The position numbers and the translations under genes were made by a program. From the NCBI GenBank assembly GCA_019843655.1, contig JACDQD010000009.1, positions 1,555,750 to 1,619,749 of the forward strand: a stretch of DNA of 64,000 nucleotides. Direction: 5' to 3'. Below the pieces are notes generated by a model that was not told the origin of the DNA, did no database searches, and saw only the letters and a program-made list of their open reading frames with translations. Position 1 is the first letter of the stretch, and the number at the start of each line of letters is the position of its first letter. This DNA comes from Lethocerus indicus. Its lineage: Eukaryota > Arthropoda > Insecta > Hemiptera > Belostomatidae. Shown one piece after another: positions 10,085 to 21,333 of this stretch.

Positions 10085-10795
10085 GGTCTAAAAACCGAGA
10101 AAACGGCCCAAAAATGCGGGTTTTAGGCCAAAAAATGAGGTTTTTATGCAGAAAATAGGCCAAAAAAAGCAAAATCGGCCCAAAATCCATCCAAAAGTTC
10201 AGTTTTAGGCGCCAAATCGGCCCAAAAAAGCGGTCTTTTGACGCAAAATCGACCCTAAAGTGAGGTTTTTAGGCATAAAATGGGCCCAAAAATGCGGTTT
10301 CCGGGCCAAAAATGAGGATTATAGGTGAAAAATCGGTCCAAAAACACGGTTTTAGACCCATAATTGACCCAAAAATGCTGTTTTTAGCCCCAAAATTGGT
10401 CAAAAAATGCTCTTCTTAGGCCCAAGAATGCGGTTTTAGGCCGAAAAATGAGGATTTTAGGTGCAAAATCGGCCCAATAATGACGTTTTTAGGTGCAAAA
10501 TCGGCCCAAAAATGCGGTTTTTAGGCCCAAAAATGAGGATTTTAGGCGCAAAATCGGCAAAAAATGCAGTTTTTAGGCGTAAAATCGGCCCAAAAATTCG
10601 CTTTTTAGGCCCCTTATCGTCCCACAAATGCGATTTTTTGTAGCAAAATCGACTAAAAAATGAGGATTTTAGGCACAAAACCGGTCCAAAAATGAGCTTT
10701 TTCGTCCCAAAAATGCGGTTTTTAGGCCAAAAAATGACGATTGTAGGTGCAAAATCGGCCCAAAAACACGGTTTTTAGACCCATAATTGGCCGCA
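10085..10795 (+). repeat. SatA satellite array, 32-bp and 21-bp units
   Basis: About 24 tandem units. The full unit is 32 bp and contains GCAAAATCGGCCCAAAAATG with a GGTTTTTAG end. A shorter 21-bp unit lacks the 11-base CAAAATCGGCC block. Long and short units are mixed in irregular order. Identity between units is moderate, with frequent change in the ATGCGG / ATGAGG / ATGACG triplets. Open frames here on both strands are artefacts of the unit. Confidence 0.9.
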
Positions 10796-10798
10796 TAA

Positions 10799-10856
10799 GA
10801 AGCGGTTTTCGACCGCCCTCTTTATGTTCTCATCGCCGGCCGTTCTCCGATATAAG
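10799..10856 (+). repeat. Direct repeat flanking LINE and SatA block, right copy
   Basis: Right partner of 9715-9784, with a 12-base deletion after CGACCGCC. The LINE tail motif TTCAATGTTGA follows directly. Confidence 0.8.
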
Positions 10857-11016
10857 GATTCAATGTTGAATAAAAGGATCATCGTTATCAGTCCATTATA
10901 CTTTTGAAGGGGGGGCAATATCAGGTTTAAATCTAGGCGCGACTAACGTCAAGAATCCGGACAAATATCCCGGGGACTGTATTTCTTCACTAAGGATTTT
11001 ATTTTCCGTTTAAACT
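10857..11016 (+). repeat. LINE tail stub plus R1, copy 2
   Basis: A shortened LINE tail (TTCAATGTTGAATAAA) runs into R1 at 10875. It differs from the 2.2-kb copy by a G7 run and by an internal replacement (AGGCGCGACTAACG for AAGATCAAGGTTTA). Confidence 0.75.
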
Positions 11017-11339
11017 GAACCGTGACAAGCGGCAGAACAGGAACAGGAAACAGGATCGGGGCTGGATTTACGCCCAAATCCTCCACAGCCGCTCACATCG
11101 CCCCCCCCCCGGTCCCACCTCTCGGCTATCCCGGATTCCCGGCAGCGTCCCCACACCACACGGCCACCACAATATAGGAAAACAATTCTGGACTTTTCGG
11201 GGGGAAAAACGACGTTCAGAAATAGTTGTTTCATCCGATCTCATACCGAAATTTTCCCGGCATAGGATATAGTATTTTCGAACCATTCATCTCGGCGTAA
11301 ACAGAGAATTAATGAAATTCCGGTTACTCGAGTTTCATT
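11017..11339. other. Unassigned spacer with C10 run
   Basis: No gene recognised. A C10 run lies near 11101. Minus-strand frames 11010-11286 overlap each other and are unidentified. Confidence 0.55.
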
Positions 11340-11725
11340 ATCGTGCCCAAAGCAAACTTACACAGTAAAGTGCTGTGTGTATTTTTTTTCGCACGCATTT
11401 CGCGATAAAAGGAACCATCCAAAGACGGCACTTTTGACACAAGAACCATTACGGTCTAAGGGCTAAGAAGGTCTCTAGGATAATGGATGGGTGAGAGAGG
11501 AAAGGGACTGAACGAGTGGATCGGGACGAGGAGAAGGCGGGAGTGGAACTTCGGGAACTGCGGGATTTTCGGGACTTCGTCCATTGTCTGTATGTTGAGG
11601 TCGTGGTGGAAACATAAGTATCGCTCTGTATATTGTCAGAGTCTGTTACTTGAGGTCAAGTCCGATGTCAGTTCAAGTGACGGTCTTAAAAATCTGAATT
11701 TTCGGTCTAAGGTTTGATTGATCAA
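11340..11725 (-). mobile_element. LINE reverse-transcriptase C-terminal remnant (copy 3)
   Basis: Read on minus, about 11640 to 11560 encodes an AIL/YTERYL-like decayed segment and then HHDLNIQTMDEVPKI, matching the H-x-D-L-N-I region of jockey-clade reverse transcriptases. The same order of blocks (GGTCTAAGGGCTAAGAA, GTCTGTTACTTGAGGTCAA) occurs at 42.1-42.5 kb. There are several frameshifts and no intact frame. Confidence 0.6.
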
Positions 11726-12799
11726 AAGTTCGGTATAAAAATTCAAAGTGAAATGGGATTTTATAAACTAAATTATTTTTTTGGGGGGTCGGAGCCAGTT
11801 GAAAGTTTGATAAAACATTTTTCATTATCAGTGATCTGACGCTCGACTATCTGAATACTACTAAGGTCATATCGGTAGTTTTCAATTTGAATCGATGAAA
11901 ACCTGCTTCTGAATAGCATAGTAGGGGGTGGGGGGGGGGGTGTTTCCGAATACTCAGCGCTATTCAAGAAACCCTTAAAACCCCCAAAATCAGAAACTCA
12001 AACCGATCTGGGATTAAGCTGCCGACGCTTTTCCTGCCCCGGCTTTACGGCTTCAAATTTCAATTTTCAACGTCCAACCTCTCTTAATTCTGCTCCATTA
12101 TGATGATTTCAGTTCATCGTGGAAGCGGATATTCCATTGGTACCAATATTGTGTCCACGCCGACATTCGATAAATTGTATAGAATTGAAATTGAAAAAGT
12201 GTATTACCGAAAATTATGTATTTTTTTTTTACCGGTATCCTTTAATAATTCTCGAATTGTACAGGTCCATTCCAGGTATATCTCAAGGATCACCGCACTA
12301 TATTCCTGTATATACAAAGTGTTGCATGTGTTTAAGCTATTCAGAATGCTATACATTTGGCTAAATTCCACGGAATCGTCATTATTTCTTTTTTTGTCTA
12401 GGGTCGACTTAAATCAACCCCTATCGGGGTTTATGAGGGGGGCATCAATTAGCCGCACAACAGTCAGACTACGGGTCTCTCTCTCTCTCTCTCTCTCTGT
12501 CGGGGGATGAATGCAGTCCCAAAGCGGGGGCGTATTCAACCCCATTTCGGTCAAAGGCATCAAAGTCAATTGCCGGAGCCAATTCAACGACGTCCCTTTG
12601 AAGACGGCAAAGGGGGTCGGGGGTGGGGGGGGGGGACCTATTTATAGTTGGCCAAACAGAACCCGCTTCTCTAATCAACCCCCCCCCGGGGGACCGGATA
12701 TGTCTGTCGGCAAATAGAGAGACGTCCGTCTTCAACCTATTTCGGTAAATATTCCAGGAGAAAGTAGACCGACGTTATAAAATTCGGGAGCGCTTTTCG
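11726..12799. other. Unassigned spacer with homopolymers and (CT)n
   Basis: No gene recognised. G runs of 9-10 near 11930 and 12630, C9 near 12680 and (CT)11 at 12476-12498 punctuate otherwise unremarkable DNA. The 136-codon plus frame at 12100-12510 ends in the CT repeat and has no recognisable domain. Confidence 0.55.
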
Positions 12800-13385
12800 G
12801 ACCGAACCCAAAATTCGGTTTTTCGGCCCAAGAATGCGGTTTTAGGCCAAAAAAATGAGGATTTTAGGTGCAAAATCGGCCCGAAAATGACGTTTTTAGG
12901 CGCGAAATCAGCCCAAAAATGTGGTTTTTGTACAAAAAAATAAGAATTATAGGCACAAAATCGACCCAGAGATGAGGTTTTTCGGCCAAATAATGAGGAT
13001 TTTAGGCGAAAAACCGACCAAAAATGCAGTTTCTAGGCACAAAACCGGCGCAAAAATGCGGTTTTTAGGCCAAAAAATGACGAATGTAGGTGCAAAATCG
13101 GTCCAAAAACAAGGTTTTACCGCAAAAATGCGGTTTTTAGCCCCATAATTAGCCAAAAATGCTGTTTTTAGGCCCAAGAATTCGGTTTTAGGCCGAAAAA
13201 TGATGATTTTAGGTGCAAAATCGGCCCAAAAATGACGTTTTTAGGTGAGAAATCGGCCCAAAAATACGGTTTCCAGGCCAAAAATGAGGATTATAGGTGC
13301 AAAATCGGCCCAAAAATACGGTTTTCAGATCCATTATTGACCCAAAAATGCGGTTTTTAGCCCCAAAATTGACCCAAAAATGACG
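12800..13385 (+). repeat. SatA array joined to an FB arm
   Basis: Same 32/21-bp unit family and orientation as 10.1-10.8 kb. Units include GCAAAATCGGCCCAAAAATA and TTAGCCCCATAATTAGCC variants. The last unit runs straight into FB sequence at GACGGCGAGCGGCCGAAACC, with no spacer. Confidence 0.9.
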
Positions 13386-13505
13386 GCGAGCGGCCGAAAC
13401 CGGTCTAGCGAAAGACCGAACCACCAGCGAGAGAGGAGACGGAAACGCAACAAATCTACCCCGTATTCCAACCCCTGGCAGACCGCAAAACAGGTATGTC
13501 AAACT
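13381..13505. mobile_element. FB right arm with complete outer terminus
   Basis: From GACGGCGAGCGGCCGAAACC through GGCGAAAG-type sequence, GAGAGAGGAGACGGAAAC and CCCGTATTCCAACCCC to GCAGACCGCAAAACAGGTAT and GTCAAAC. The left arm and loop are replaced by SatA. Confidence 0.8.
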
Positions 13506-14163
13506 GAATATTTCTCCGTTCGGTTCTTATTGCAATTCTTAAAAAGAAACAGGGTAACGAAGTATCATAAAGTCTATGTGGATATCGCGGGGGGGGACGA
13601 ATTAAGTGAGCGGTCGATTTCAACCGGCCCTCCAACACAATAGAGTTTCGGACGTAAATCGAATATAAATAGAGAAAGTTCCGAGAGTCGAAACAGCGGA
13701 ACGGCCGTGAAGCATCACGGCCCGCCTCTACGTGACCGGAATGGGACGAAGTACGGGGGAGGGGAGGAGGAGAAGTATCAATAAAACCAGTCTCTTTTAG
13801 GGGTCCCGATTAAGTTGAATGGGGGCCCCAACCAACAACAACTCCCGAAACTCTGTCTACGAAATTCGGTACCGTCTACCAAACCGAGATCTCAATACCC
13901 GCGTTAATATGGGATATAAGTCTCCCGTATAAGGGTGTCGCAAAATTAAGGCAAGATTTTGAATTCGCCACAATTCTTGCAGTATTCAAACTTTCACCAT
14001 CGAGGTGAAAATCTGCTTCGCCGCTATGATTTTGTTGCGAAAAATCCGCATCCACCTGTCGATGTTCACAAACACTCAGCCACCGCTTCGTTATTGATAT
14101 TTGATTTGAAAGGGCTTGTTTTTGCATCACCGGTTGATCAGGTCTGGCTGCATTTTTCAAAAA
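13506..14163. other. Unassigned spacer
   Basis: No gene recognised. The minus-strand frame at 13876-14217 (113 codons) has no recognisable domain and ends in SatA sequence. Confidence 0.5.
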
Positions 14164-14458
14164 ACGTTTAAAACCGCATTTTGGGACAGCTGAGCATTTT
14201 TGGAAAAACAACAGCATTTTTGGCCTAAAACAGCATTTTTTTCGCGCCTAAAATTTTTTAAAACCATTTTGGTTTTTTTTATGAAAAAACTGAATTTTTG
14301 GGGAATATTAAGTAAAACCATTTTGGCATTTTGATTTTGCGCCTAAAACCGCATTTTGGTGCAAATTATGGGCCTAAAAAACCCTATTTTTTGGGATTAT
14401 TTTGGGCTTTTAACTAAAACCCATTTTTGGTCTGACTTTGGGTGGATTTTGCGCGGAA
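14164..14458 (-). repeat. SatA array, inverted and degenerate
   Basis: Here the unit reads on minus: plus shows GCGCCTAAAA, CCGCATTTTGG and TTTTGGCCTAAAACAGC. Units are broken by T-run expansions and deletions. The right end joins FB core sequence (ACTACTGAAGGTGGCGAG). Confidence 0.8.
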
Positions 14459-14500
14459 TACTACTGAAGGTGGCGAGAAGCATAAATCCCCGGTCTGCAA
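14459..14500. mobile_element. FB core fragment at SatA border
   Basis: TACTACTGAAGGTGGCGAGA followed by CCCCGGTCTGC, a short decayed part of the right arm. Confidence 0.55.
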
Positions 14501-17325
14501 TTCAAGGGGAAAGAGATGAAATATTTTCGCAAAAATTTCCCCTGACCGCTGCCAAATTCTGTCGAAGCGCTCACTGCGAAAGGGAAAAATATTCGCTGAA
14601 AAGGAGAAAAAATTTGGCCAATTTACGGCCTCCCACGCCGTACCCAATTTCAATTGATGACTTTCAAATTCATTTCGAGGAAAACCCATTGTAATTATCG
14701 GACGGAATTTCCACGAATTGAATTCGGCCGGTTTCTGAAAAGTGCTCTGGAGCTATTATTTAGCGCCGACGGAAACTCCAAAACCTCCCCTACGAACCTT
14801 TTTCTACGTCCACAAACCAATTCTTCATTACGTTTTTCGTCTGGGAATAATTTTTCATTTTACGAACGACATATTACACACGTTGCTTGCCTTAGAACCT
14901 TATGAGAGTCATTATTCATGACGATTCAACCCCATGAACTACCCCCAAATTAATCCTCTCTGTCGACAATTTAAATTGAACAGGCCTTGAGGTCTTTGGT
15001 TTTGGGAGTTCACGAATACAGGGAAAAATCCCGGAATAGCGGGGGTCCTAGAGGATGTTAGCGCGACAAATCTTTTTTCCTGTTTTCGGTACAGATCAAA
15101 AATCTATACCGTAAACGGTCTATAAAAGACAGCTTTTATATACAAGAACCCTCTTGGACAATTACAGATCGGGAATTTTACGAAATTTAACGACGTCAAC
15201 GAAAGATCTCAACGGCGTAAAAGATTAATACCGGTCGCCGGGGTTCACCCTGAGGGCGTTTTAATATTCATGAATTTCTGTGGCGAAAATTCTCCGACCG
15301 GGTACCGCCGGTAAACCCCAGTTGTTATCCCTTGTTTTATGCTAATTTTCTGGGTATGAAAATTCTGAAAGCTTACCCCCATTAACGGGTCCGACAAGTT
15401 AGTGGCGAACAGCGCTGGAGGGGTGGGGGTGGGGGAGTTTGTGCTCAAAGTCAAATTAACTCTGTACACTGAGAGTTCAAGCTGGAAGTGATCGTCTGGT
15501 TATCGCGTATTTTTCGCGTTATCGCCCCAAAACTAGACCGGTTTCTGGTTTTCCAGACGGATCTCTGTCTGAAAATGAAACTATCCACTCGACGAGTTCG
15601 CGCTCCATTCCCTCCATTTGTTGGCGAGGCTTAATAAGGACGACTTCGAATCAAGTCCCGTTCGAGAAGATTTTTCGATCGAAAAACGGGCCCTTCGTCG
15701 CGGCTTTTTTTAAGTCTCAAAGTCGACGCCACAACTTGATCTACACCCCCCCAAGAACAGAACTTGCCTTAGACTAAGCTTTAGGATAAATTTTCGCAGA
15801 GAGATTATTCTACTTGTACGATAATTTTGTGCGGAAAAACCGACGGTAAAAATGAAACAACCGATATGAAGAAAATTCAATAAAGTTCGGTACTAAAAAA
15901 AAACCAAGAAATTTTTTATAGCATTTAGCAGACTTGCGACAACTTTATTTCGAAACTAATTTATACCTCATCACTTTCTTGATTTTTCGCGAATTTTCGC
16001 AGCAAAGCGCTACAAAGAAAATCCTCGTTGAAGCTTTCAAAATTTTACATTTCCTCGCCCAATCGACCAGAGAAAATCGATTGTTGAAGAAAACCCACTT
16101 TTCTACATTTATCGCAGCACTTTTATGCGGAATTTTGTAATTCTCAATACCAAATTACGAAAAAAATAAAGTTGCAATTACAGGTTTCAACTCGAGTAAA
16201 GAATGTTTATCACTATAAACGTGACTGACACGTGGTAATTATCACGTTGAATGAGAATATTTTGTTGTACATTGGTACGTCAATTAGTTCTCATCTGTAC
16301 CACTTCTGGACGTTGTACCAGAATTTCGAAACTGAGTCATGAGGACGAGACGACGTTCCAGATGCCCGAAACGAGATAATTAATCGATTGGCTTTGTCTT
16401 CAGTAGGCATCGTTCGTCCAACAACCGGGGTTGGTGAGAATTCCAATATCCCGTCCACTATTGATAACAGTTTTCTCATCAACTCGGGAGATGATTACGG
16501 GATAATTTCGGGAAGTTCCGTTGAGTGGCGAGCTCTTGAAGGGCGTAACTTCATTTCAAAGTGAAATCCATTGAAATTTCATTGACGCTGATCGGACGAA
16601 TGAAGACAACTAAAATGAAAACTCTATTCGATAGCAAGGGAAAATTCGGCTTTTCGCTACCGTCGATAGCGTTTCATGGACCAACAGAATATATTAATTA
16701 CCTTGCAATATTGTAGGAATTTTCTCAATTTAAAATAAATAAAATTTTCCACTCGAGGATATAAGAAAAAAATAAAATTGAAAAGCCAGCTTCCATCGCC
16801 AACCGGGTATTATAACTGGGAAAATCTCCGAGTCATTTTAATTGGTACACGTGGACATTTTGCAATCCTCTTCCAAGTACAAATAACGACCTTTTCATTC
16901 TTCGCCTGAGGAAAATGTATTTTCTTTCCTGGAACCGAACGCAACAGCTTTTCCCAATAGCGAATATCCTTGTTGCTTCTTCTGCCCCCCCCCCCCTTGT
17001 TTATTTCCACCGGGTCACTCGCTATAATTGTATATAAAATGATGAGCATTACGTCTCCACGATCTGTACGGAATATTATCGGAAATAAAAATTTAATGGG
17101 CCTTCAAAACACTACGGAATAAATAAGTTGCTTTTTTATCAAATTTCAGAACGTTGCTATAAAAATGTTTTATTAGGTTCAATTAAGTCGTTTGTAGGAT
17201 ATGTTTTTGGAGAGAATAATGGGCGTTTTTCTATGATAATGATAAATATTTATTTTATTATTCATATAAATTTTATGTTGATATGGAACACGTGTCATGC
17301 AGACACATAAGTAAATATTCCGTTC
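14501..17325. other. Long unassigned region
   Basis: No gene, RNA or repeat family could be identified in 2.8 kb. An FB-like piece (ACTAGACCGGTTTCTGG) is at about 15532. A G/T-rich run is at 15418-15436 and C10 is near 16986. Small frames at 15934-16140 (plus), 16291-16482 (minus) and 16810-17049 (minus) have plausible amino-acid composition but no recognisable motif. They are too short to call. Confidence 0.5.
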
Positions 17326-18885
17326 AATACTATCCCGCAAACGCCCGAACGCCTATACTATCCCGCAAAACGCCGAACGCCTATACTATCCCGCAAAACG
17401 CCTAACGCAAAACCTTCCGTTCTCGGGTTATCTATCCCGCAATACGCCGAACGCCTTCCGTTCTCGGGTTATACTATCCCTGCAAACGGCCGCCTAACGC
17501 CTTCGTTCTCGGGTTATACTATCCCGCAAAACGCCTAACGCCAACGCCTTCCGTTTTGGGTTATACTATCCCGGCCTTCCGTTCTCGGGTTATACTATCC
17601 CGCAGCCGAACGCCTTCCGTTCTCGGGTTATATTATCCCCAATACGCCTTGAACGCCTTCCGTTCTCGGGTTATACTATCCCGGCCGAACGCCTTCCGTT
17701 CTCGGGTTATACTATCCCGCCGCCGAACGCCTTCCGTTCTCAGGGTTATATTATCCCGCACGCCGAACGCCTTCCGTTCTCGTGTTATACTATCCCGCAA
17801 TACGCCCAACGCCTTCCGTTCTCGTGTTATACTATCCCGCAATACGCCCAACGCCTTCCGTTCTCGGGTTATACTATCCCGCAATACGCCTAACGCCTTC
17901 CGTTCTCGTGTTATACTATCCCGCAATACGCCCAACGCCTTCCGTTCTCGGGTTATACCGTCCCGCAATACGCCCAACGCCTTCCGTTCTCGGGTTATAC
18001 TATCCCGCAATACGCCCAACGCCTTCCGTTCTCGGGTTATACTATCCCGCAATACGCCCAACGCCTTCCGTTCTCGGGTTATACTATCCCGCAATACACC
18101 GAACGCCTTCCGTTCTCAGGTTATACTATCCCGCAATACGCCGAACGCCTTCCGTTCTCGGGTTATACTATCCCGCAATTCCGTTCTCGGGTTATACTAT
18201 CCCGCAATACGCCGAACGCCTTCCGTTCTCGGGTTATACTATCCCGCAATACGCCGAACGCCTTCCGTTCTCGGGTTATACTATCCCGCAATACGCCGAA
18301 CGCCTTCCGTTCTCGGGTTATACTATCCCGCAAACGCCGAACGCCTTCCGTTCTCAGGTTATACTATCCCGCAATACGCCGAACGCCTTCCGTTCTCGGG
18401 TTATACTATCCCGCAATACGCCGAACGCCTTCCGTTCTCGGGTTATACTATCCCGCCTTCCGTTCTCGGGTTATACTATCCCGCAATACGCCGAACGCCT
18501 TCCGTTCTCGGGTTATACTATCCCGCAAAACACCGAACGCCTTCCGTTCTCGGGTTATACTATCCCGCAATACGCCGAACGCCTTCCGTTCTCGGGTTAT
18601 ACTATCCCGCAATACACCGAACGCCTTCCGTTCTCCGGGTTATACTATCCCGCAATACGCCGAACGCCTTCCGTTCTCGGGTTATACTATCCCGCAATAC
18701 GCCGAACGCCTTCCGTTCTCGGGTTATACTATCCCGCAATACGCCGAACGCCTTCCGTTCTCAGGTTATACTATCATGAACGCCTTCCGTTCTCAGGTTA
18801 TACTATCCCGCAATACGCCAACGCCTTCCTTGCGCTACGCCTGATTCCATCTACCCGCAACGCCGAACGAAACGCGACCGAACGC
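17326..18885. repeat. SatB satellite array, 42-bp unit
   Basis: About 35-37 tandem copies of a 42-bp unit containing AACGCCTTCCGTTCTCGGGT and TATACTATCCCGCAATACGC. Because 42 is divisible by 3 and the unit lacks stops in several frames, frames of 407 and 370 codons on plus and 153 codons on minus stay open across it. They read as a 14-residue repeat (on plus RTPSVLGLYYPAIR). Units with CCCAACGCC and a CTCGTGTT variant cluster at 17790-18070, while CCGAACGCC dominates from about 18090. The first 450 bp and the last 150 bp are degraded. A few copies are truncated (18177-18200, 18452-18470). No start context, signal or domain supports a protein. Confidence 0.95.
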
Positions 18886-20701
18886 CTTTTCTAAGAGTCC
18901 CGCAATCCCTACTATCCCGCACCTTTCCATATTTTTTACTAATACGAAATATTTTGACAGGTGATGTAACCCCCGAACGCCTCGAACTTATCGTATTCTA
19001 TTCTGCCGGCCAACGCCTTCCGTTCTCGGGTTATACTATCCCGCAACCGACCGCCAGTCTCAGGTGTTAACTTTTATTCGCCTTACGCCGAACAGGTTAT
19101 TTCGCCTGTATAATTTTACGTTTACGCCGAACCGTCCTCTTCATAAGACAAAATTAAGCAATGTCTTTTCACCCGAGCTGACCGTTTGTTAAACTTCTTT
19201 TCCGCAATATCGACGAGCAACGTCTGACGTTTGTACAACGTCTGAGTAAACGACAATGCTTCTCCTTCGGGACGAGGAATAATGTAGTGGGAGCCGACAT
19301 ATATGTGTATTTGTATTTGTATTTGTAAGAGGGCCGGCACAAATCTACTCTGAAAAGGTTCCACTCTCCCACGGAGAATTCCCTATCCTTTTCCTTCTAC
19401 CGAGCGGCGTTCAATCTCGAGCGCCGTTCGAAAGTCGGCAAAAAATTCCATGGAATAAATATTTATTGTACGTCCCGTTATTTTCAGATTCCTACGTCGT
19501 CTCCCAACGGGTCGACACCTGGCTGTCTCTCTCACAGCCAGGGATCGAATAAAGGCGAAATCGAGAAAATATATCTGAAAATTTGACGCCCCCGTCATTT
19601 CAACTTTTCCAAACTTCAGCTGTATTGAACGTAAAATTCTTTAAACCATTATTTTATAGGACCTTTTTTCTTATTTAAATGACCTCTTTTCAGACACTTA
19701 GGCCTAATTGTTATACAAACAATATTTCTTACTGGACGAGGTCTGTTCAAAAGTATCGCTTCTCCCTCCCTCCCTCTCAACCCGGATCGTCGAGGCCTAC
19801 CTTCCACTAAACGTTTGCCTCTTGTATCCTACAAAACAACGGGGGGAAATAAAACAGATTTTCCGATGATCATTTCAGTTTAAATTGCTCAAGAAACACT
19901 GGATTCTACTCGAATTGGCGTATTTTTAAAAGTGACAATTACAAACTTCAGTACTAACACTGAATAAATTTACTACAAGAAGTCGTAACGCCAGCTTAGG
20001 AGTTTCCTGCTCAATTAAGTACTTGGAAACACTGAATTTTCAATCACTTACCAAAATGATTACAAGGTAAACTTCCTGTTATATATTACTAGATAAATTC
20101 CCCTTATATATTTTCATAAATGAAGGGCAAAAGAACAAAATCCTCAAGCCGTGTTTTCGAATAATGAATAGCGATCTCTGAGCTTAGGGCCCCCGGACAG
20201 GTTATCGATTCCGGTCGAATTAAATTTATCTCAAACGCGGGTCGTTTTCCGGCAAAAGTTATTTTCCCTATCGAGCAATAAAGCCGTGATAAAACGGCGC
20301 GCCCTACACATCATTAGGGCCCTAAATACCTTTTTATAATACAGCCGGTATCCGCCGACTGAGTGGATCGAAGGGAAAATAGCGGATTGTACGGGACGAT
20401 TTTACTGGGAAAACTCCCGACTAAAGTTCAGCAAAACAAAGTACAGATTCCGGAGTTTCCGGAGTTCGAAAATCGGACTTTAATTCATTACGAGGACGAG
20501 TTTTACTCAATTATGATAGGGAAACAAAGGTAATAAATACTGTAGTAGTCAATTACAACAACGTTAGGAAAACACAGCGGACGAAGGCCAATATCAATAG
20601 ACCGTCTCGAGCTTGTTGATTCAATCAATATTTAATAAAACTCCCCATTATCTCTAATTGAATTGAGGAACAATACGTTCGTCGTTCAATCAATCTTTGT
20701 A
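18886..20701. other. Unassigned region after SatB
   Basis: An isolated SatB unit lies at about 19009-19047. A TTTGTA hexamer is repeated about three times near 19312-19328. The minus frame 19122-19364 (80 codons) has balanced composition but no identifiable domain. At 19739-19760 GAGGTCTGTTCAAAAGTATC resembles the mariner end at 31.15 kb, without a visible partner. Confidence 0.5.
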
Positions 20702-20967
20702 TAGTTTGACGAACCTGTTTTGTGGTCTGCGACGGGTTGGAATACGAGTGGAGATTTCGCGTGTCTTTCGCCAGACCGGTTTTTGCGGCCGCTCGCCCCA
20801 ATCTTCAGTAGTCGCAGTGACAGTGGGCAGTGAGGATGCCGCCCGAAAGACAGTTTTTAACAGAAGAACTTTAGGTCCAAGTAGGATTTCTCGCCGGTTT
20901 GGTCTTTTGCCAGACCGGTTTCGGCTGCTCGCCCAATCTTCAGTAGCGGCGTTAAACCGCCCACTAG
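20702..20967 (+). mobile_element. FB half-element, tandem copy 1
   Basis: Starts with the outer terminus (ACGAACCTGTTTTGTGGTCT) and a left arm. The loop with GTGACAGTGGGCAGTGAGGA leads to a second left-arm-like segment (TTTGCCAGACCGGTTTCGGC), not a right arm, so the palindrome is broken. From about 20760 it is almost identical to the sequence 310 bp to the right. Confidence 0.8.

Positions 20968-20970
<3 letters not shown>

Positions 20971-21015
<45 letters not shown>
20971..21015. repeat. (TA)n microsatellite
   Basis: Uninterrupted TA run of about 22 units directly after the FB half-element. Confidence 0.97.
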
Positions 21016-21017
<2 letters not shown>

Positions 21018-21037
21018 TATAATCAAGATGAAAGTAG

Positions 21038-21277
21038 AATTTGTGTTTCTGTCTCCTGTTCTCGCCGGTTTGGTCTTTCGCCAGACCGATTTTTGCGGCC
21101 GCTCGCCCCAATCTTCAGTAGTCGCAGTGACAGTGGGCAGTGAGGATGCCGCCCGAAAGACAGTTTTTAACAGAAGAACTTTAGGTCCAAGTAGGATTTC
21201 TCGCCGGTTTGGTCTTTTGCCAGACCGGTTTCAGCTGCTCGCCCAATCTTCAGTAGCGGCGTTAAACCGCCCACTAG
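21038..21277 (+). mobile_element. FB half-element, tandem copy 2
   Basis: Duplicate of 20760-20967 at a constant 310-bp offset with only a few substitutions (for example ACCGATTTTT for ACCGGTTTTT, and CAGCTGCTCG for CGGCTGCTCG). It has a fuller left start (TTTCTGTCTCCTGTTCTCGC) than copy 1. A second (TA)n follows. Confidence 0.85.
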
Positions 21278-21283
21278 AAGAGA

Positions 21284-21286
<3 letters not shown>

Positions 21287-21329
<43 letters not shown>
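21287..21329. repeat. (TA)n microsatellite
   Basis: About 21 TA units. It follows AGAGACTCA, which is absent after tandem copy 1. Confidence 0.97.

Positions 21330-21333
<4 letters not shown>

Noticed and set aside
17326..18885. CRISPR-like repeat array
   Set aside because: Units are contiguous 42-mers with no unique spacers, and the surrounding DNA is eukaryotic.
17556..18894. Open frames of 407 and 370 codons, as a repeat protein gene
   Set aside because: They exist only because the 42-bp SatB unit is divisible by three and stop-free; three frames on two strands are open at once and there is no domain or gene context.
19739..19760. Mariner element end (GGTCTGTTCAAAAGTATC)
   Set aside because: No inverted partner was found within the following kilobase and no transposase remains; similarity to a single end is too little.
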